Part shown: in pieces, positions 35,475 to 44,244 of the stretch
Layout of the letters: each line of letters begins with the position of its first letter
Numbering within the stretch: the stretch's first letter is position 1
Source: Pseudomonas taiwanensis DSM 21245
GTDB taxonomy: Bacteria > Pseudomonadota > Gammaproteobacteria > Pseudomonadales > Pseudomonadaceae
Assembly (NCBI RefSeq): GCF_000425785.1
Contig: NZ_KE384451.1
Span: 167,873-231,872, forward strand
Length of the DNA stretch: 64,000 nucleotides
Reading direction: 5' to 3'
Notes under the pieces: model-generated
What the model was told of the DNA's origin: nothing
The model's input: only the letters and a program-made list of their open reading frames with translations
Databases searched by the model: none
Made by a program: the position numbers and the translations under genes

Positions 35475-36365
35475 ATGTTCGACTACAAATTGCTCTCTGC
35501 GCTCGCCGCCGTGATCGAGCAAGGCGGCTTCGAACGGGCGGCACAGGCGCTGGGGTTGTCGCAATCGGCGATTTCGCAACGCATCAAGTTGCTTGAGGCG
35601 CGAGTCGGCCAACCGGTGCTGGTGCGGGCTGCACCACCGAGTCCGACCGAGGTCGGTCGGCAGTTGCTCAACCATGTGCAGCAGGTGCGTCTGCTTGAGC
35701 GCGACTTGCAGCGCCAGGTACCGGCGCTGGACGAGGAGGGCTTGCCCGAGCGCTTGCGCATCGCGCTTAACGCCGACAGCCTGGCGACCTGGTGGGCGCG
35801 CGCGGTGGGGGCGTTCTGTGCCGAGCAACAAGTGCTGACCGACCTGGTGGTGGAAGACCAGGAGGTTGGCCTCAAACGCATGCGCGCCGGTGAAGTGGCG
35901 GCCTGCCTGTGCGGCAGCGAACGACCGGTGGCCGGTGCGCGCAGCCTGGCGCTGGGGGCGATGCGCTACCGGGCGCTGGCCAGTCCGGCATTCATGGCGC
36001 GTTATTTCCCCAAGGGTTTCGATGCCAAGCGGCTGGCGCGCTCCCCGGCCATCGTTTACGGGCCGGACGATTTCCTCCAGCACCGCTACCTGGCATCACT
36101 CGGCATACAGGACGGCTTCCTGCACCACCTTTGCCCATCGTCTGAGGGTTTTCTGCGCATGACCGAAGCCGGCCTGGGCTGGGGACTGGTTCCCGAATTG
36201 CAGGCCCGCGAGCAACTGGCCAACGGTCAGTTGGTGGAAATCTGCGTAGATACTCCTATCGATGTCCCGTTGTACTGGCATCATTGGCGCAATGGCGGGC
36301 ACCTGCTCGCGCAACTGACCGATCACTTGCGGCACAGCGCACGGCAATGGCTGGTGCCCTTGTAG
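35475..36365 (+). CDS. argP: LysR-type regulator ArgP (IciA)
   Basis: A 296-aa transcription factor. The N-terminal winged helix-turn-helix reads LLSALAAVIEQGGFERAAQALGLSQSAISQRIKLLE; the rest is the LysR effector domain. Start MFDYKLLSALAAVIEQGGFE matches the ArgP family. It activates argO when arginine (or lysine) is high. The 127-base divergent gap with argO must hold the operator and both promoters. ATG 35475 has AGGGAA ahead of it; the TTG at 35472 is less likely. Confidence 0.9.
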   Translation: MFDYKLLSALAAVIEQGGFERAAQALGLSQSAISQRIKLLEARVGQPVLVRAAPPSPTEVGRQLLNHVQQVRLLERDLQRQVPALDEEGLPERLRIALNADSLATWWARAVGAFCAEQQVLTDLVVEDQEVGLKRMRAGEVAACLCGSERPVAGARSLALGAMRYRALASPAFMARYFPKGFDAKRLARSPAIVYGPDDFLQHRYLASLGIQDGFLHHLCPSSEGFLRMTEAGLGWGLVPELQAREQLANGQLVEICVDTPIDVPLYWHHWRNGGHLLAQLTDHLRHSARQWLVPL

Positions 36366-36414
36366 TCGCGGCTGGCGTCAGTTGCATCTGAAATCTGGCA
36401 AGACGGGGTCTTAC

Positions 36415-37410
36415 ATGCGAATTCTGGTCACCGGCGCGAGTGGCTTCATCGGCGGACGCTTTGCGCGTTTCGCCCTGGAGCAAGGCCTGGACGTGCGGGT
36501 CAGCGGTCGGCGTGCCGAAGGTGTCGAGCATCTGGTCAAGCGCGGTGCGCAGTTCATCCCGGGCGACCTGGGCGATGCCGAGCTGGCGCGTCGTCTGTGC
36601 CAAGGGGTCGAGGCGGTGGTGCACTGCGCCGGAGCTGTGGGCAACTGGGGGCGTTACCAGGATTTCCACCAAGGCAATGTGGTGGTCACCGAGAACGTCG
36701 TAGAGGGCTGCCTGAAAGAGCATGTGCGGCGCCTGGTGCACTTGTCGTCGCCGTCGATCTACTTCAATGGCCGCTCGCGTCTGGACGTTCGTGAAGACCA
36801 GATACCCCGGCGTTTCCACGACCACTACGCGCAGACCAAGTACCTGGCCGAACAGAAGGTCTTCGGCGCCCAGGAGTTCGGCCTGGAAGTGTTGGCCCTG
36901 CGCCCACGGTTCGTCACGGGCGCAGGGGATGCCAGCATTTTCCCGCGCTTGATGAACATGCAGCGCAAGGGCCGGGTAGCCATCATTGGCAATGGCCTGA
37001 ACAAGGTCGACTTCACCAGTGTGCACAACCTCAACGAGGCGCTGCTCAGTGCCCTGTTCGCCGAAGACCGTGCCCTTGGCCAGGCCTACAACATCAGTAA
37101 CGGGCACCCGCTGCCGTTGTGGGACGTGGTCAACTATGTGATGCGCCAGATGCAGTTGCCGCAAGTCACCCGCTACCGCTCCTATGGGCTGGCCTACAGT
37201 CTCGCGGCCATCAACGAGGCGGCCTGCCTGCTCTGGCCCGGTCGACCGCAGCCAACGTTGTCACGCCTGGGGATGCAGGTGATGAGCCGCGATTTCACCC
37301 TGGATATCAGCCGCGCGCGGCACTACTTGGACTACCAGCCCAAGGTGAGCCTGTGGACGGCGCTGGATGAATTCTGTGCGTGGTGGAAGCACTTGCCGGC
37401 TGGCCAGTGA
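36415..37410 (+). CDS. NAD-dependent epimerase/dehydratase family protein (extended SDR)
   Basis: A 331-aa cytoplasmic SDR. The Rossmann motif is ILVTGASGFIGGRFARFALE, VVHCAGAVGNWG marks the cofactor-binding strand, and the catalytic set is Ser in HLSSPSIYFNG with YAQTKYLAEQ (YxxxK). The middle segment DFTSVHNLNEALLSALF and a C-terminal substrate domain resemble 3-beta-hydroxysteroid dehydrogenase/isomerase-like SDRs. Substrate unknown. ATG 36415 is preferred; the in-frame start 33 bases upstream adds residues before the beta strand. Stands alone. Confidence 0.85.
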   Translation: MRILVTGASGFIGGRFARFALEQGLDVRVSGRRAEGVEHLVKRGAQFIPGDLGDAELARRLCQGVEAVVHCAGAVGNWGRYQDFHQGNVVVTENVVEGCLKEHVRRLVHLSSPSIYFNGRSRLDVREDQIPRRFHDHYAQTKYLAEQKVFGAQEFGLEVLALRPRFVTGAGDASIFPRLMNMQRKGRVAIIGNGLNKVDFTSVHNLNEALLSALFAEDRALGQAYNISNGHPLPLWDVVNYVMRQMQLPQVTRYRSYGLAYSLAAINEAACLLWPGRPQPTLSRLGMQVMSRDFTLDISRARHYLDYQPKVSLWTALDEFCAWWKHLPAGQ

Positions 37411-37497
37411 ACCTGGCGTGCCGATGATGGTCATCAGTGCGCCGCGTGAGCGGTTTATAATCATGCCTCTTTGCTACTACTGCGGTTGAATGCACCC

Positions 37498-38322
37498 ATG
37501 CGTAACGATTCCCACGACGACTTCGATGACGTGCCGACCCTGCGGGCCGGCACCCCTGATGATGACGAACTGCTGCCCGCGCACGTGGCGCGCAGCCGGC
37601 ACAAGGCTGCTCGCCCGGCCAGCACCGGCCCGCTGTGGGCCTTGCTCGGGGCTTCGGTCATCGCGCTGGCAGGCCTCGGTTGGTGGAGCTTCCAGCAGAT
37701 CACGCTGATGGAGCAGCAGCTGGTGGCTACCCAGGAAAGCTTCGCCCGCATCAGCGAGGAAGCCGCTGGGCGACTGCAGGCGATCAGCGGCAAAGTGGCG
37801 GCCACGGAGTCCACTGCCAACACCGGGAGCGAGGCTTTGAAGCTGCAGATTCGTCAGTTGCAGGCCAGTCTGGCCGAGCAGGGCAAGCAGCAACAGGGTG
37901 TGGCCGGGCAGGCGGGAGACTTGGGCAAGCGTCTGGAGCAAGTGCTGGCTGACACCCGCGAACAGCAGAAGGCGGTCACCGAGCTGCAAAGCCAGCTGCA
38001 GGCGCAGTTGAAGGCAGTGAACGCTGAACTGGCGGCACTGAAGTCGGGGCAGGTGGACGGTGGCAAGCTCGATGGCCAGCTGAAGAACCTGAGCGAAGAA
38101 GTGGCAGCGCTGAAAAAGCAGGGCAACCCCAACGCCGCGATCGAGAGCCTGGAGCAAGATGTGCTGGTATTGAAGAGCCAGGCGGACAACCGACCGGCAG
38201 CGGCCTCTGGTGGGGCTTCGGTCCAGGAGTTCGATGCGTTTCGTGGGCAGACCACTCGTAGCATCAATACCCTGCAAAGTCAGATCCAGAACCTGCAACA
38301 GCAGATCAACGCGCGGCCCTGA
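37498..38322 (+). CDS. Single-pass membrane protein with long coiled coil
   Basis: A 274-aa protein: acidic cytoplasmic N-terminus (MRNDSHDDFDDVPTLRAG), one membrane helix at about 51-68 (ALLGASVIALAGLGWWSF), then about 190 residues of heptad-rich, Gln/Ala/Leu-rich coiled coil ending SQIQNLQQQINARP. No catalytic motif. Topology puts the coiled coil in the periplasm. It is conserved at this place in pseudomonads as a hypothetical; a structural or tethering role is only a guess. Confidence 0.8.
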   Translation: MRNDSHDDFDDVPTLRAGTPDDDELLPAHVARSRHKAARPASTGPLWALLGASVIALAGLGWWSFQQITLMEQQLVATQESFARISEEAAGRLQAISGKVAATESTANTGSEALKLQIRQLQASLAEQGKQQQGVAGQAGDLGKRLEQVLADTREQQKAVTELQSQLQAQLKAVNAELAALKSGQVDGGKLDGQLKNLSEEVAALKKQGNPNAAIESLEQDVLVLKSQADNRPAAASGGASVQEFDAFRGQTTRSINTLQSQIQNLQQQINARP

Positions 38323-38340
38323 GAACCGTTGCACCCCTGA

Positions 38341-38358
38341 TCGCCGGGTTGCCGGCGA
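38341..38358. terminator. Short hairpin between convergent genes
   Basis: TCGCCGG/CCGGCGA around a 4-base loop in the 48-base gap between the coiled-coil gene and xenB. Stable but without a T-run; may be a REP remnant. Confidence 0.4.
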
Positions 38359-38370
38359 CCAGGGCTGCGA

Positions 38371-39420
38371 TTACATCCGCGGATAGTCGATGTAGCCGAC
38401 CGGCCCCTTGGCGTAGAAGGTTTCAGGGTGCGCCTGGTTCAGCGGCGCATCCGCAGCCAGGCGTGCAGGCAAGTCAGGGTTGGCGATGAATGGCACACCA
38501 AAGGCCACTGCATCCGCCCTGCCACTGGCCAGTGCCGCGTTCGCGCTGGTCTTGTCGAAACGTTCGTTGACGATGTAAGGGCCTGCGAACGCTTCCTTGA
38601 TCAGCGGGCCGATGCTGTCATCGGCTTCCTTCTCGCGCGAGCAGATGAACGCAATGCCGCGCTTGCCCAGTTCACGGGCGACATAGGTGAACGTTTCGGC
38701 ACGATTGTCGTCGCCCATGTCATGGGAGTCGGCACGTGGCGCCAGGTGAACGCCGACGCGGCCAGGGCCCCATACTTCGATTGCCGCATCGGTCACTTCC
38801 AGCAGCAGACGCGCACGGTTTTCCAGCGAGCCACCATAACGGTCGGTGCGCTGGTTGGTGCTGCTCTGCAAGAACTGGTCAAGCAGGTAGCCGTTGGCGC
38901 CGTGAATCTCGACGCCGTCGAAACCGGCGGCCTTGGCATTTTCCGCACCTACCCGGTAAGCCTCGACGATGTCGGCAATCTCTTCGGTCTCCAGGGCACG
39001 CGGGGTAGGGTAGTCGGCAAGGGGCCGCACCAGGCTCACGTGGCCCTTGGGCTTGATCGCGCTCGGTGCTACCGGCAATTCACCATTGAGGTAGCTGGGG
39101 TGCGAGATACGGCCAACGTGCCACAACTGCAGGAACATGCGACCGCCTGCGGCGTGCACTGCCTTGGTCACGTTGTTCCAGCCGCGTACCTGGTCGTCGG
39201 ACCAGATGCCGGGGGTGTCGGGGTAGCCGACGCCCATGGGCGTCACTGAAGTCGCCTCGCTCAGGATCAGCCCGGCGCTAGCACGCTGCACGTAGTACTC
39301 GGCCATCAGTGCATTGGGCACGCGGCCTTCGTCGGCGCGGCAGCGGGTGAGAGGGGCCATGATGATGCGGTTGGGCAATTGCAGGTCGCCGAGGGTGATC
39401 GGATCGAAAAGGGTGGTCAT
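38371..39420 (-). CDS. xenB: Xenobiotic reductase B (Old Yellow Enzyme family)
   Basis: A 349-aa FMN- and NAD(P)H-dependent ene/nitro reductase. It opens MTTLFDPITLGDLQLPNRIIMAPLTRCRA, shows FDGVEIHGANGYLLDQFLQ with the conserved His-Asn pair, LENRARLLLEV and GVPFIANPDLPARL. Length and sequence match XenB of P. putida/fluorescens, which reduces nitroglycerin and TNT. It follows the ArsR-type gene after 13 bases, forming an operon probably induced by electrophiles through that repressor. Confidence 0.93.
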   Translation of the reverse strand: MTTLFDPITLGDLQLPNRIIMAPLTRCRADEGRVPNALMAEYYVQRASAGLILSEATSVTPMGVGYPDTPGIWSDDQVRGWNNVTKAVHAAGGRMFLQLWHVGRISHPSYLNGELPVAPSAIKPKGHVSLVRPLADYPTPRALETEEIADIVEAYRVGAENAKAAGFDGVEIHGANGYLLDQFLQSSTNQRTDRYGGSLENRARLLLEVTDAAIEVWGPGRVGVHLAPRADSHDMGDDNRAETFTYVARELGKRGIAFICSREKEADDSIGPLIKEAFAGPYIVNERFDKTSANAALASGRADAVAFGVPFIANPDLPARLAADAPLNQAHPETFYAKGPVGYIDYPRM

Positions 39421-39433
39421 GTCGTGGTCCTTG

Positions 39434-39736
39434 TCAGAGCTCTTGGCTCATCTGCGCGAGGAACGCCTTGATGGTGTCCTCGTTACGTTTGAAAAAATGC
39501 CACTGGCCGATCTTCTGGCTGCTGATGAGGCCGGCGCGTTGCAAGGTGGCCAGGTGGGCGGAGACCGTCGACTGCGACAGGCCGCAGCGTTGGTCGATCT
39601 GCCCGGCACAGACGCCGTGCTCGGTGCTGTGGTACTGGTCAGGGAATTGCGCTGCCGGGTCCTTCAGCCAGGTGAGGATTTCTCGCCGGACCGGATGGGC
39701 CAAGGCTTTGATGATTTCGTCGAGATCGAGAGGCAT
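39434..39736 (-). CDS. ArsR-family repressor controlling xenB
   Basis: A 100-aa winged helix-turn-helix protein: IIKALAHPVRREILTWLKD, then VCAGQIDQRCGLSQSTVSAHLATLQRAGLI recognition region. Cys43 and Cys51 flank the second helix and could sense electrophiles or redox state; the classical arsenic CVC motif is missing. First gene of an operon with xenB. Several TATATCGCG-type palindromes upstream are likely its operators, implying autorepression. Confidence 0.87.
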   Translation of the reverse strand: MPLDLDEIIKALAHPVRREILTWLKDPAAQFPDQYHSTEHGVCAGQIDQRCGLSQSTVSAHLATLQRAGLISSQKIGQWHFFKRNEDTIKAFLAQMSQEL

Positions 39737-39757
39737 GGTTAGGCTCGTGGTGTAGCG

Positions 39758-39803
39758 GTATATCGCGATGAAGCGAAATGTAGATCGTTAGTTCGCGATA
39801 TAC
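39758..39803. promoter_or_regulatory. Perfect palindrome, candidate ArsR-family operator
   Basis: GTATATCGCGA at 39758-39768 and TCGCGATATAC at 39793-39803, a perfect 11-bp inverted repeat with a 24-base spacer, starting 22 bases upstream of the repressor gene. AT-rich against its surroundings. Probably two half-operators of the divergent regulator. Confidence 0.6.
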
Positions 39804-39837
39804 AAATATGAAGTCGTTCTGAGCTGAGCACGAATCG

Positions 39838-39859
39838 CTATATCGCGTTATAACGATAT
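39838..39859. promoter_or_regulatory. Third operator-like copy near acpH
   Basis: CTATATCGCGTTATAACGATAT repeats the TATATCGCG motif and is itself a palindrome with ATATCG/CGATAT arms. It ends 27 bases before the acpH start, so the repressor may also affect acpH. Confidence 0.5.
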
Positions 39860-39886
39860 GCCCGGGGACGGTGCTAGACTGCGTCC

Positions 39887-40462
39887 ATGAACTATCTCGC
39901 GCATCTGCACTTGGGGGGGCCGGCGCCACAGCAACTGCTGGGCAGTCTCTACGGCGACTTCGTCAAAGGCGCCTTGGAAGGGCGCTTCCCGCCAGCCCTT
40001 GAGGCTGCCATTCGGCTGCACCGTCACATTGACAGCTACACCGACCGCCATCCCCTGGTGTTGGCCGCGTTGGCGCGTTTTCCCCAGGAGCGGCGGCGTT
40101 ATGCCGGGATCATCCTGGACGTGTTCTTCGACCATTGCCTGGCACGTCATTGGGGCGACTACGCCGATCAACCACTGGCGGCGTTCACGCAGGACTTCTA
40201 TCGCGTGCTGCTGGCCGAGCCCGAGCTGCCAGGGCGACTGGCGCATATCGCGCCGTTCATGGCTGCGGATGACTGGCTTGGGGCCTATGGCGATTTCGCG
40301 ACCCTGGAGCAGGTATTCAGGGGTATTGGCCGGCGGTTGTCGCGCCCTGAGGGAATGGCCGGTGTCATGGACGAGCTGGAGCGGTTGTACGAGCCATTGC
40401 TGGCGGATTTTCGTGCGTTCTATCCGCAGTTGCAGGCATTCGCCGCAGCGGGGCGTGTTTGA
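39887..40462 (+). CDS. acpH: Acyl carrier protein phosphodiesterase
   Basis: A 191-aa HD-like hydrolase that removes the 4'-phosphopantetheine arm from holo-ACP. It opens MNYLAHLHLGGPAPQQLLGSLYGDFVKG, with metal-binding-type segments LHRHIDSYTDRHPLV and IILDVFFDHCLARHW typical of AcpH. Length matches E. coli AcpH (193 aa). The gene is divergent from arsR-xenB and convergent with olsA. Confidence 0.9.
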   Translation: MNYLAHLHLGGPAPQQLLGSLYGDFVKGALEGRFPPALEAAIRLHRHIDSYTDRHPLVLAALARFPQERRRYAGIILDVFFDHCLARHWGDYADQPLAAFTQDFYRVLLAEPELPGRLAHIAPFMAADDWLGAYGDFATLEQVFRGIGRRLSRPEGMAGVMDELERLYEPLLADFRAFYPQLQAFAAAGRV

Positions 40463-40485
40463 ACCAGGGATCCCCCGCGAAAGCT

Positions 40486-41274
40486 TCAGGCCGCCCGAGG
40501 CTGCCGACGGGTTACCACCTCGTCCTCCCTGACCCCGAACAGCGTCAGGTGGATCGCCTGCTGCGCCTGAAATGCCAGGGCCGCTCGCTCTTTTTCCACG
40601 CTGCAGATAGGCGCCAGCAAGTGGATGTGCACCTCGCCTGGCGGCTGACCAAACAATCGCATCAAATGCGATACGAGGTCGTCCTCGCCAATGAACGGTG
40701 CAAAGAGGTCGGTTTCGCCTTCACGCAGGTACTGGATGGCCACCGGTTGCACCGGTATGCCGCGATCGATGGCGCCCGCCAGCAAGCGGCCGTGGAAGGT
40801 GCGCAGTTGCCGGCCATCGGTGGTAGTGCCTTCCGGGAAGATCAGCAGCGGCTGCGCCTGGCCCAACCGCTCGCTGATCTGCTCGCGCAGGCGCTGGGCG
40901 TCGCCACCGCCACGGCGAATGAACAGCGTGCCGGCCTTCTCTGCCAGCCAGCCGGCCAGCGGCCAATGGCGCACTTCGGCTTTGGACAGAAACGACAACG
41001 GCATCAGCATGCCCAGCAGTGGAATATCGGTCCAGGACACGTGGTTGCTGACCCACAGCATCGGTTTTGGCGGCAGCTCGCCGAATACCCGGATCTCGAA
41101 GGGCAAGGCGGCGACCAGCCGTTTCATGAACAGGCAAGTCCAGCGCTGGCGGCGTTCGGAGGACGCCTTCAACCCCAGGCGTTCGCCGAGGGCGATGACG
41201 CTGGCCATCAGCACGCCTAGCAGCAATACCAGCATCAGTCGTGTCAGGCGGGCCAGTACCCGCACTTTCGGCAT
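40486..41274 (-). CDS. olsA: Lyso-ornithine-lipid O-acyltransferase OlsA
   Basis: A 262-aa membrane-associated PlsC-family acyltransferase. N-terminal hydrophobic helix LMLVLLLGVLMASVIAL; catalytic NHVSWTD (HX4D), substrate motif FIRRGGGDAQR and FPEGTTTDGRQL. It adds the second fatty acid to lyso-ornithine lipid. Its ATG overlaps the olsB stop (ATGA), so the two form the ornithine-lipid operon, used under phosphate limitation in pseudomonads. Confidence 0.92.
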   Translation of the reverse strand: MPKVRVLARLTRLMLVLLLGVLMASVIALGERLGLKASSERRQRWTCLFMKRLVAALPFEIRVFGELPPKPMLWVSNHVSWTDIPLLGMLMPLSFLSKAEVRHWPLAGWLAEKAGTLFIRRGGGDAQRLREQISERLGQAQPLLIFPEGTTTDGRQLRTFHGRLLAGAIDRGIPVQPVAIQYLREGETDLFAPFIGEDDLVSHLMRLFGQPPGEVHIHLLAPICSVEKERAALAFQAQQAIHLTLFGVREDEVVTRRQPRAA

Positions 41275-42029
41275 CAGACTGCCGCCTTGAAGTGGCGGGC
41301 GTACCGCGGGCAGAGGTCGTCCCGCTTGAGCAGGATGAACACGTCGGCAACCTGGAAGTCTTCGTCCCAGCATGGCTCGCCGCAGATTTTCGCCCCCAGG
41401 CGCATGTAGGCCTTGAGCAGGGGCGGCAGCTGGGCAATGACGTTGTTCGGCAGCGGCAGGCTCGGCAGGGGGTTCTTCGGTTCGGCACGCAGGTGTTCGG
41501 TGCACAGGTAGCGTTCGCGCAGGCGCTGCATGATGGCGTGGGCCTGGACGCCGCCGTCCTGCATCGGAATGCTGGCGCAGCCCATCAGGTAGCTGTAGCG
41601 GCCTTCGTTGAGCACTTCGGCCAGTTCGCCCCAGAGCACGGCGATGGTGCCGCCATTGCGGTAGGCGGGGTCGACGCAGGTGCGCCCCAATTCCAGGAGC
41701 GGCCCTTGCAATTGCAGCAGACCGTGCAGGCTGAATTCTTCTTCGCTGTAGAAACGACCCAGGCTACTGGCAGCCTGGTGATCGAGCAGGCGTGTGGTGG
41801 CTACCAGTTCGCCGGTGCTCAGGTCGCGCACGCCGATATGACGGCAGTGCACGTCGTAGTCGTCCATGTCCAGACCCTGTTCGGCACCTTTGAGCTTGGC
41901 CTTGAATTCTGCGCTGAACACTTTGTAGCGCAAGGCCTGGGCTTCCTGCAGGGCCGTGGCGCCGACCAGGCGTTCGGCTTGCAGACGGCGTTCAGTGCTA
42001 TTGTCGCCAGAGCGAGCGATCCGAGTCAT
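41274..42029 (-). CDS. olsB: L-ornithine N(alpha)-acyltransferase OlsB
   Basis: A 251-aa GNAT-like enzyme that makes lyso-ornithine lipid from 3-hydroxyacyl-ACP and ornithine. Typical segments are LRYKVFSAEFKAKLKG, DDYDVHCRHIGVRD, LGRTCVDPAYRNGGTIAVLWGEL and YLMGCASIPM. ATG 42029 is chosen because GGAG lies six bases upstream; the ATG at 42041 overlaps that GGAG. Coupled to olsA. This route makes phosphorus-free membrane lipid. Confidence 0.92.
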   Translation of the reverse strand: MTRIARSGDNSTERRLQAERLVGATALQEAQALRYKVFSAEFKAKLKGAEQGLDMDDYDVHCRHIGVRDLSTGELVATTRLLDHQAASSLGRFYSEEEFSLHGLLQLQGPLLELGRTCVDPAYRNGGTIAVLWGELAEVLNEGRYSYLMGCASIPMQDGGVQAHAIMQRLRERYLCTEHLRAEPKNPLPSLPLPNNVIAQLPPLLKAYMRLGAKICGEPCWDEDFQVADVFILLKRDDLCPRYARHFKAAV

Positions 42030-42164
42030 ACGAGTCTCCATAAGCCAGCCATGAAGGGTTGCGGCCGGTCGGCTTTGTTGTGCAAAGTCAGCCTAGGTAG
42101 GTGCGGTGTCACCCCCGTGAATCTTTAGTGATGCTTGCGTGACAACCCCTCGGAGGAGCCTGTG

Positions 42165-43052
42165 ATGCCCTGGTTGCAACGACTCAACGACCCCTATCGC
42201 CAGCCGCTGGCGGGCACCCTGGGCGAGGTATACACCGCACAGCTGGAGCGCCTGGGTGCGGCTGCTCCGTTCGAGCTGGCCGTGCTCGGGGGGCGTGCCA
42301 TGGCCACGCCGGGCCTGGCATTTCTGATCGGTTACCAGGCGGCGCTGCGCGTGCTCTGGCCCAGCGCGCCTGCCAGCCTTGGCGCCTTGTGCGCGACCGA
42401 ACGGCGTAGCGTGCGGCCGGCGGACATGCATACACGGCTGGACGGGCTGCGCCTGAGTGGTAGCAAGGACTTCGTCACCGCCGGGCTCGATGCCGAGTGG
42501 CTGCTGGTGGCGGCGCGCAGCGAAGCGCCAGGTGAGGCGCCGAGGTTGCAACTGGCGGTGGTGTATCCAGGCGAGCCGGGCGTGACGCTGGAAGCGTTAC
42601 CAACCTTGCCGCTGATGCCGGAGGTCGGCCATGGCCGATTGGTATTGCAGCAGGCTGCCTGCGAGTTGTTGGCGGGGGATGGCTGGGATGCCTACGTCAA
42701 GCCGTTCCGTTCGCTGGAAGACCTTTATGTGCTCGCGGCGCTGACGGCATGGCTGTATGGCGTCGGTCAGGAATGCGCTTGGCCGCAGGAATTGCGCTTG
42801 CGGCTCCTGGGGGTGCTGGCGGGTTGCGCCGAGGGCAGTCGTCAATGTGCCGACAGCGTGGGTTGTCATCTGCTGCTGGGCGGACTGTTCGCCCAGTTCC
42901 AGGCATTGCGGGGGGATATCGACAAGGCCCTGAAAGCTGGGCCGGCGCATTGGGCGCAATTGTGGCAACGGGATCAGGGCGTCCTGGCGCTGGCAGCTGC
43001 GGCGCGGGATAAACGCCTGGCCAAAGCCTGGGAGACAGCGGGATTGTCATGA
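42165..43052 (+). CDS. Short acyl-CoA-dehydrogenase-like protein
   Basis: A 295-aa protein. The middle (CATERRSVRPADMHTRLDG, LRLSGSKDFVTAGLDAEWLLVAAR) resembles the beta domain of acyl-CoA dehydrogenases, and the C-terminus is helical (LLGVLAGCAEGSRQCADSVG). It is about 80-90 residues shorter than typical enzymes, and neither the catalytic Glu region nor the FAD-binding ALTEPxxGSD is intact, so activity is uncertain. GGAGGAG precedes ATG 42165. Divergent from olsB; function unknown. Confidence 0.75.
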   Translation: MPWLQRLNDPYRQPLAGTLGEVYTAQLERLGAAAPFELAVLGGRAMATPGLAFLIGYQAALRVLWPSAPASLGALCATERRSVRPADMHTRLDGLRLSGSKDFVTAGLDAEWLLVAARSEAPGEAPRLQLAVVYPGEPGVTLEALPTLPLMPEVGHGRLVLQQAACELLAGDGWDAYVKPFRSLEDLYVLAALTAWLYGVGQECAWPQELRLRLLGVLAGCAEGSRQCADSVGCHLLLGGLFAQFQALRGDIDKALKAGPAHWAQLWQRDQGVLALAAAARDKRLAKAWETAGLS

Positions 43053-43087
43053 ACGTCAGGCAGGCTTCGGAGATCTGACGAGCCTTG

Positions 43088-43107
43088 GGGCCGCTTTGCG
43101 GCCCTTT
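43088..43107 (+). terminator. Terminator after the acyl-CoA-dehydrogenase-like gene
   Basis: GGGCCGC-TTT-GCGGCCC followed by TTT, a compact 7-bp stem with three-base loop, 36 bases past the stop. Confidence 0.65.
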
Positions 43108-43155
43108 CGCGACGCAGGGCCGTAGCCCCCAGGACCGCACTGATCGTTGAATCCC

Positions 43156-44244
43156 ATGACCCTTCTCAGGCAATTGCTGCTCGTGTCCGGTATGACGTTA
43201 GCCACAGCCTGGGCCGAGGAGTGGCCCGAGCCGGATTGGCGGCTCGAAAACACCCCTGTCGACTGGCACTCCGTCGACACTTACGCCTTCGCCGAACGCA
43301 GCCCCACCGAGCGCAGCGGCGTGCGCACCGATGCGCTGTTGATCATCCACGATGGGCGCATCATCCACGAGCGTTACGCAGCCCCCACCACGGCCAGCAC
43401 GGCGCACCTGACCTGGTCGGTCAGCAAAAGCGTGCTGGCCACGCTGCTGGGGGTGGCCCACGGCGAAGGACGTTTTCAACTTCAGGACCCGGTGGCCCGC
43501 TTCTACCCGCCCATGCAGGCACACCCGGACGTGCGCCTGGCCGATCTGCTGCACTGGGCCAGCGGGCTGGACTGGCAGGAAGACTATGAATACGCGCCGT
43601 TGAAGTCTTCCGTGGTGGCCATGCTGTATACCCGTGGGCGTAACGACATGGCCGCCTATACCGCCTCGCGTGGCGCCAGCGAGCGGCCAGGCCAGCGCTT
43701 TTTCTACTCCAGCGGCGACAGCAATGTGCTGGCGGCAGCCCTGCACGGTATGGTCGAGCCGGAGACGTACGCCGACTATCCCTGGCAGGCGTTGTTCACT
43801 CCTCTGGGCATCGAAAGCGCAGTCTGGGAGCGTGATGGCGCAGGCACCTACGTCGGCTCTTCCTATCTGTACCTCAGCGCCCGGGACCTCGCGCGTATCG
43901 GCCTGCTGATGCTGCGCGAAGGCCGCTGGCGTGAGCGGCAACTGCTGCCTGCGCAGTGGGTCAGCTTCAACCGTACGCTGTTCGACGAGGCCCAGGCCGT
44001 ACCCGGCGAAGCCAACCCAGGCGGCCATTGGTGGCTCAACCAGCCACTGCCCGGCCATGCCCCGCCGTGGCCGGATGTACCGCCACAGGCCTATGCCGCG
44101 CTTGGCCACTGGGGCCAGGCACTGTATGTGCTGCCGGCGCAGAAACTGGTGGTCGTCCGCTACGCCGATGACCGTGACGGCCGCTACAGCCACAACGAGT
44201 TGCTCAAGCGAGTGTTGGCGGCCGTGGTCAAGGAGGGGGGATGA
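43156..44244 (+). CDS. Exported serine hydrolase (beta-lactamase family)
   Basis: A 362-aa penicillin-binding-protein-like hydrolase. Signal peptide MTLLRQLLLVSGMTLATAWA; active-site SVSK (SxxK) in LTWSVSKSVLATLLG; YSSGDSN takes the YxN place; GHWGQALYVLPAQKLVVV supplies the C-terminal HxG. This is the class C/6-aminohexanoate-dimer-hydrolase-like group acting on esters or amides; substrate unknown. ATG 43156 gives the signal peptide. The next small gene overlaps its stop by ATGA. Confidence 0.87.
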   Translation: MTLLRQLLLVSGMTLATAWAEEWPEPDWRLENTPVDWHSVDTYAFAERSPTERSGVRTDALLIIHDGRIIHERYAAPTTASTAHLTWSVSKSVLATLLGVAHGEGRFQLQDPVARFYPPMQAHPDVRLADLLHWASGLDWQEDYEYAPLKSSVVAMLYTRGRNDMAAYTASRGASERPGQRFFYSSGDSNVLAAALHGMVEPETYADYPWQALFTPLGIESAVWERDGAGTYVGSSYLYLSARDLARIGLLMLREGRWRERQLLPAQWVSFNRTLFDEAQAVPGEANPGGHWWLNQPLPGHAPPWPDVPPQAYAALGHWGQALYVLPAQKLVVVRYADDRDGRYSHNELLKRVLAAVVKEGG

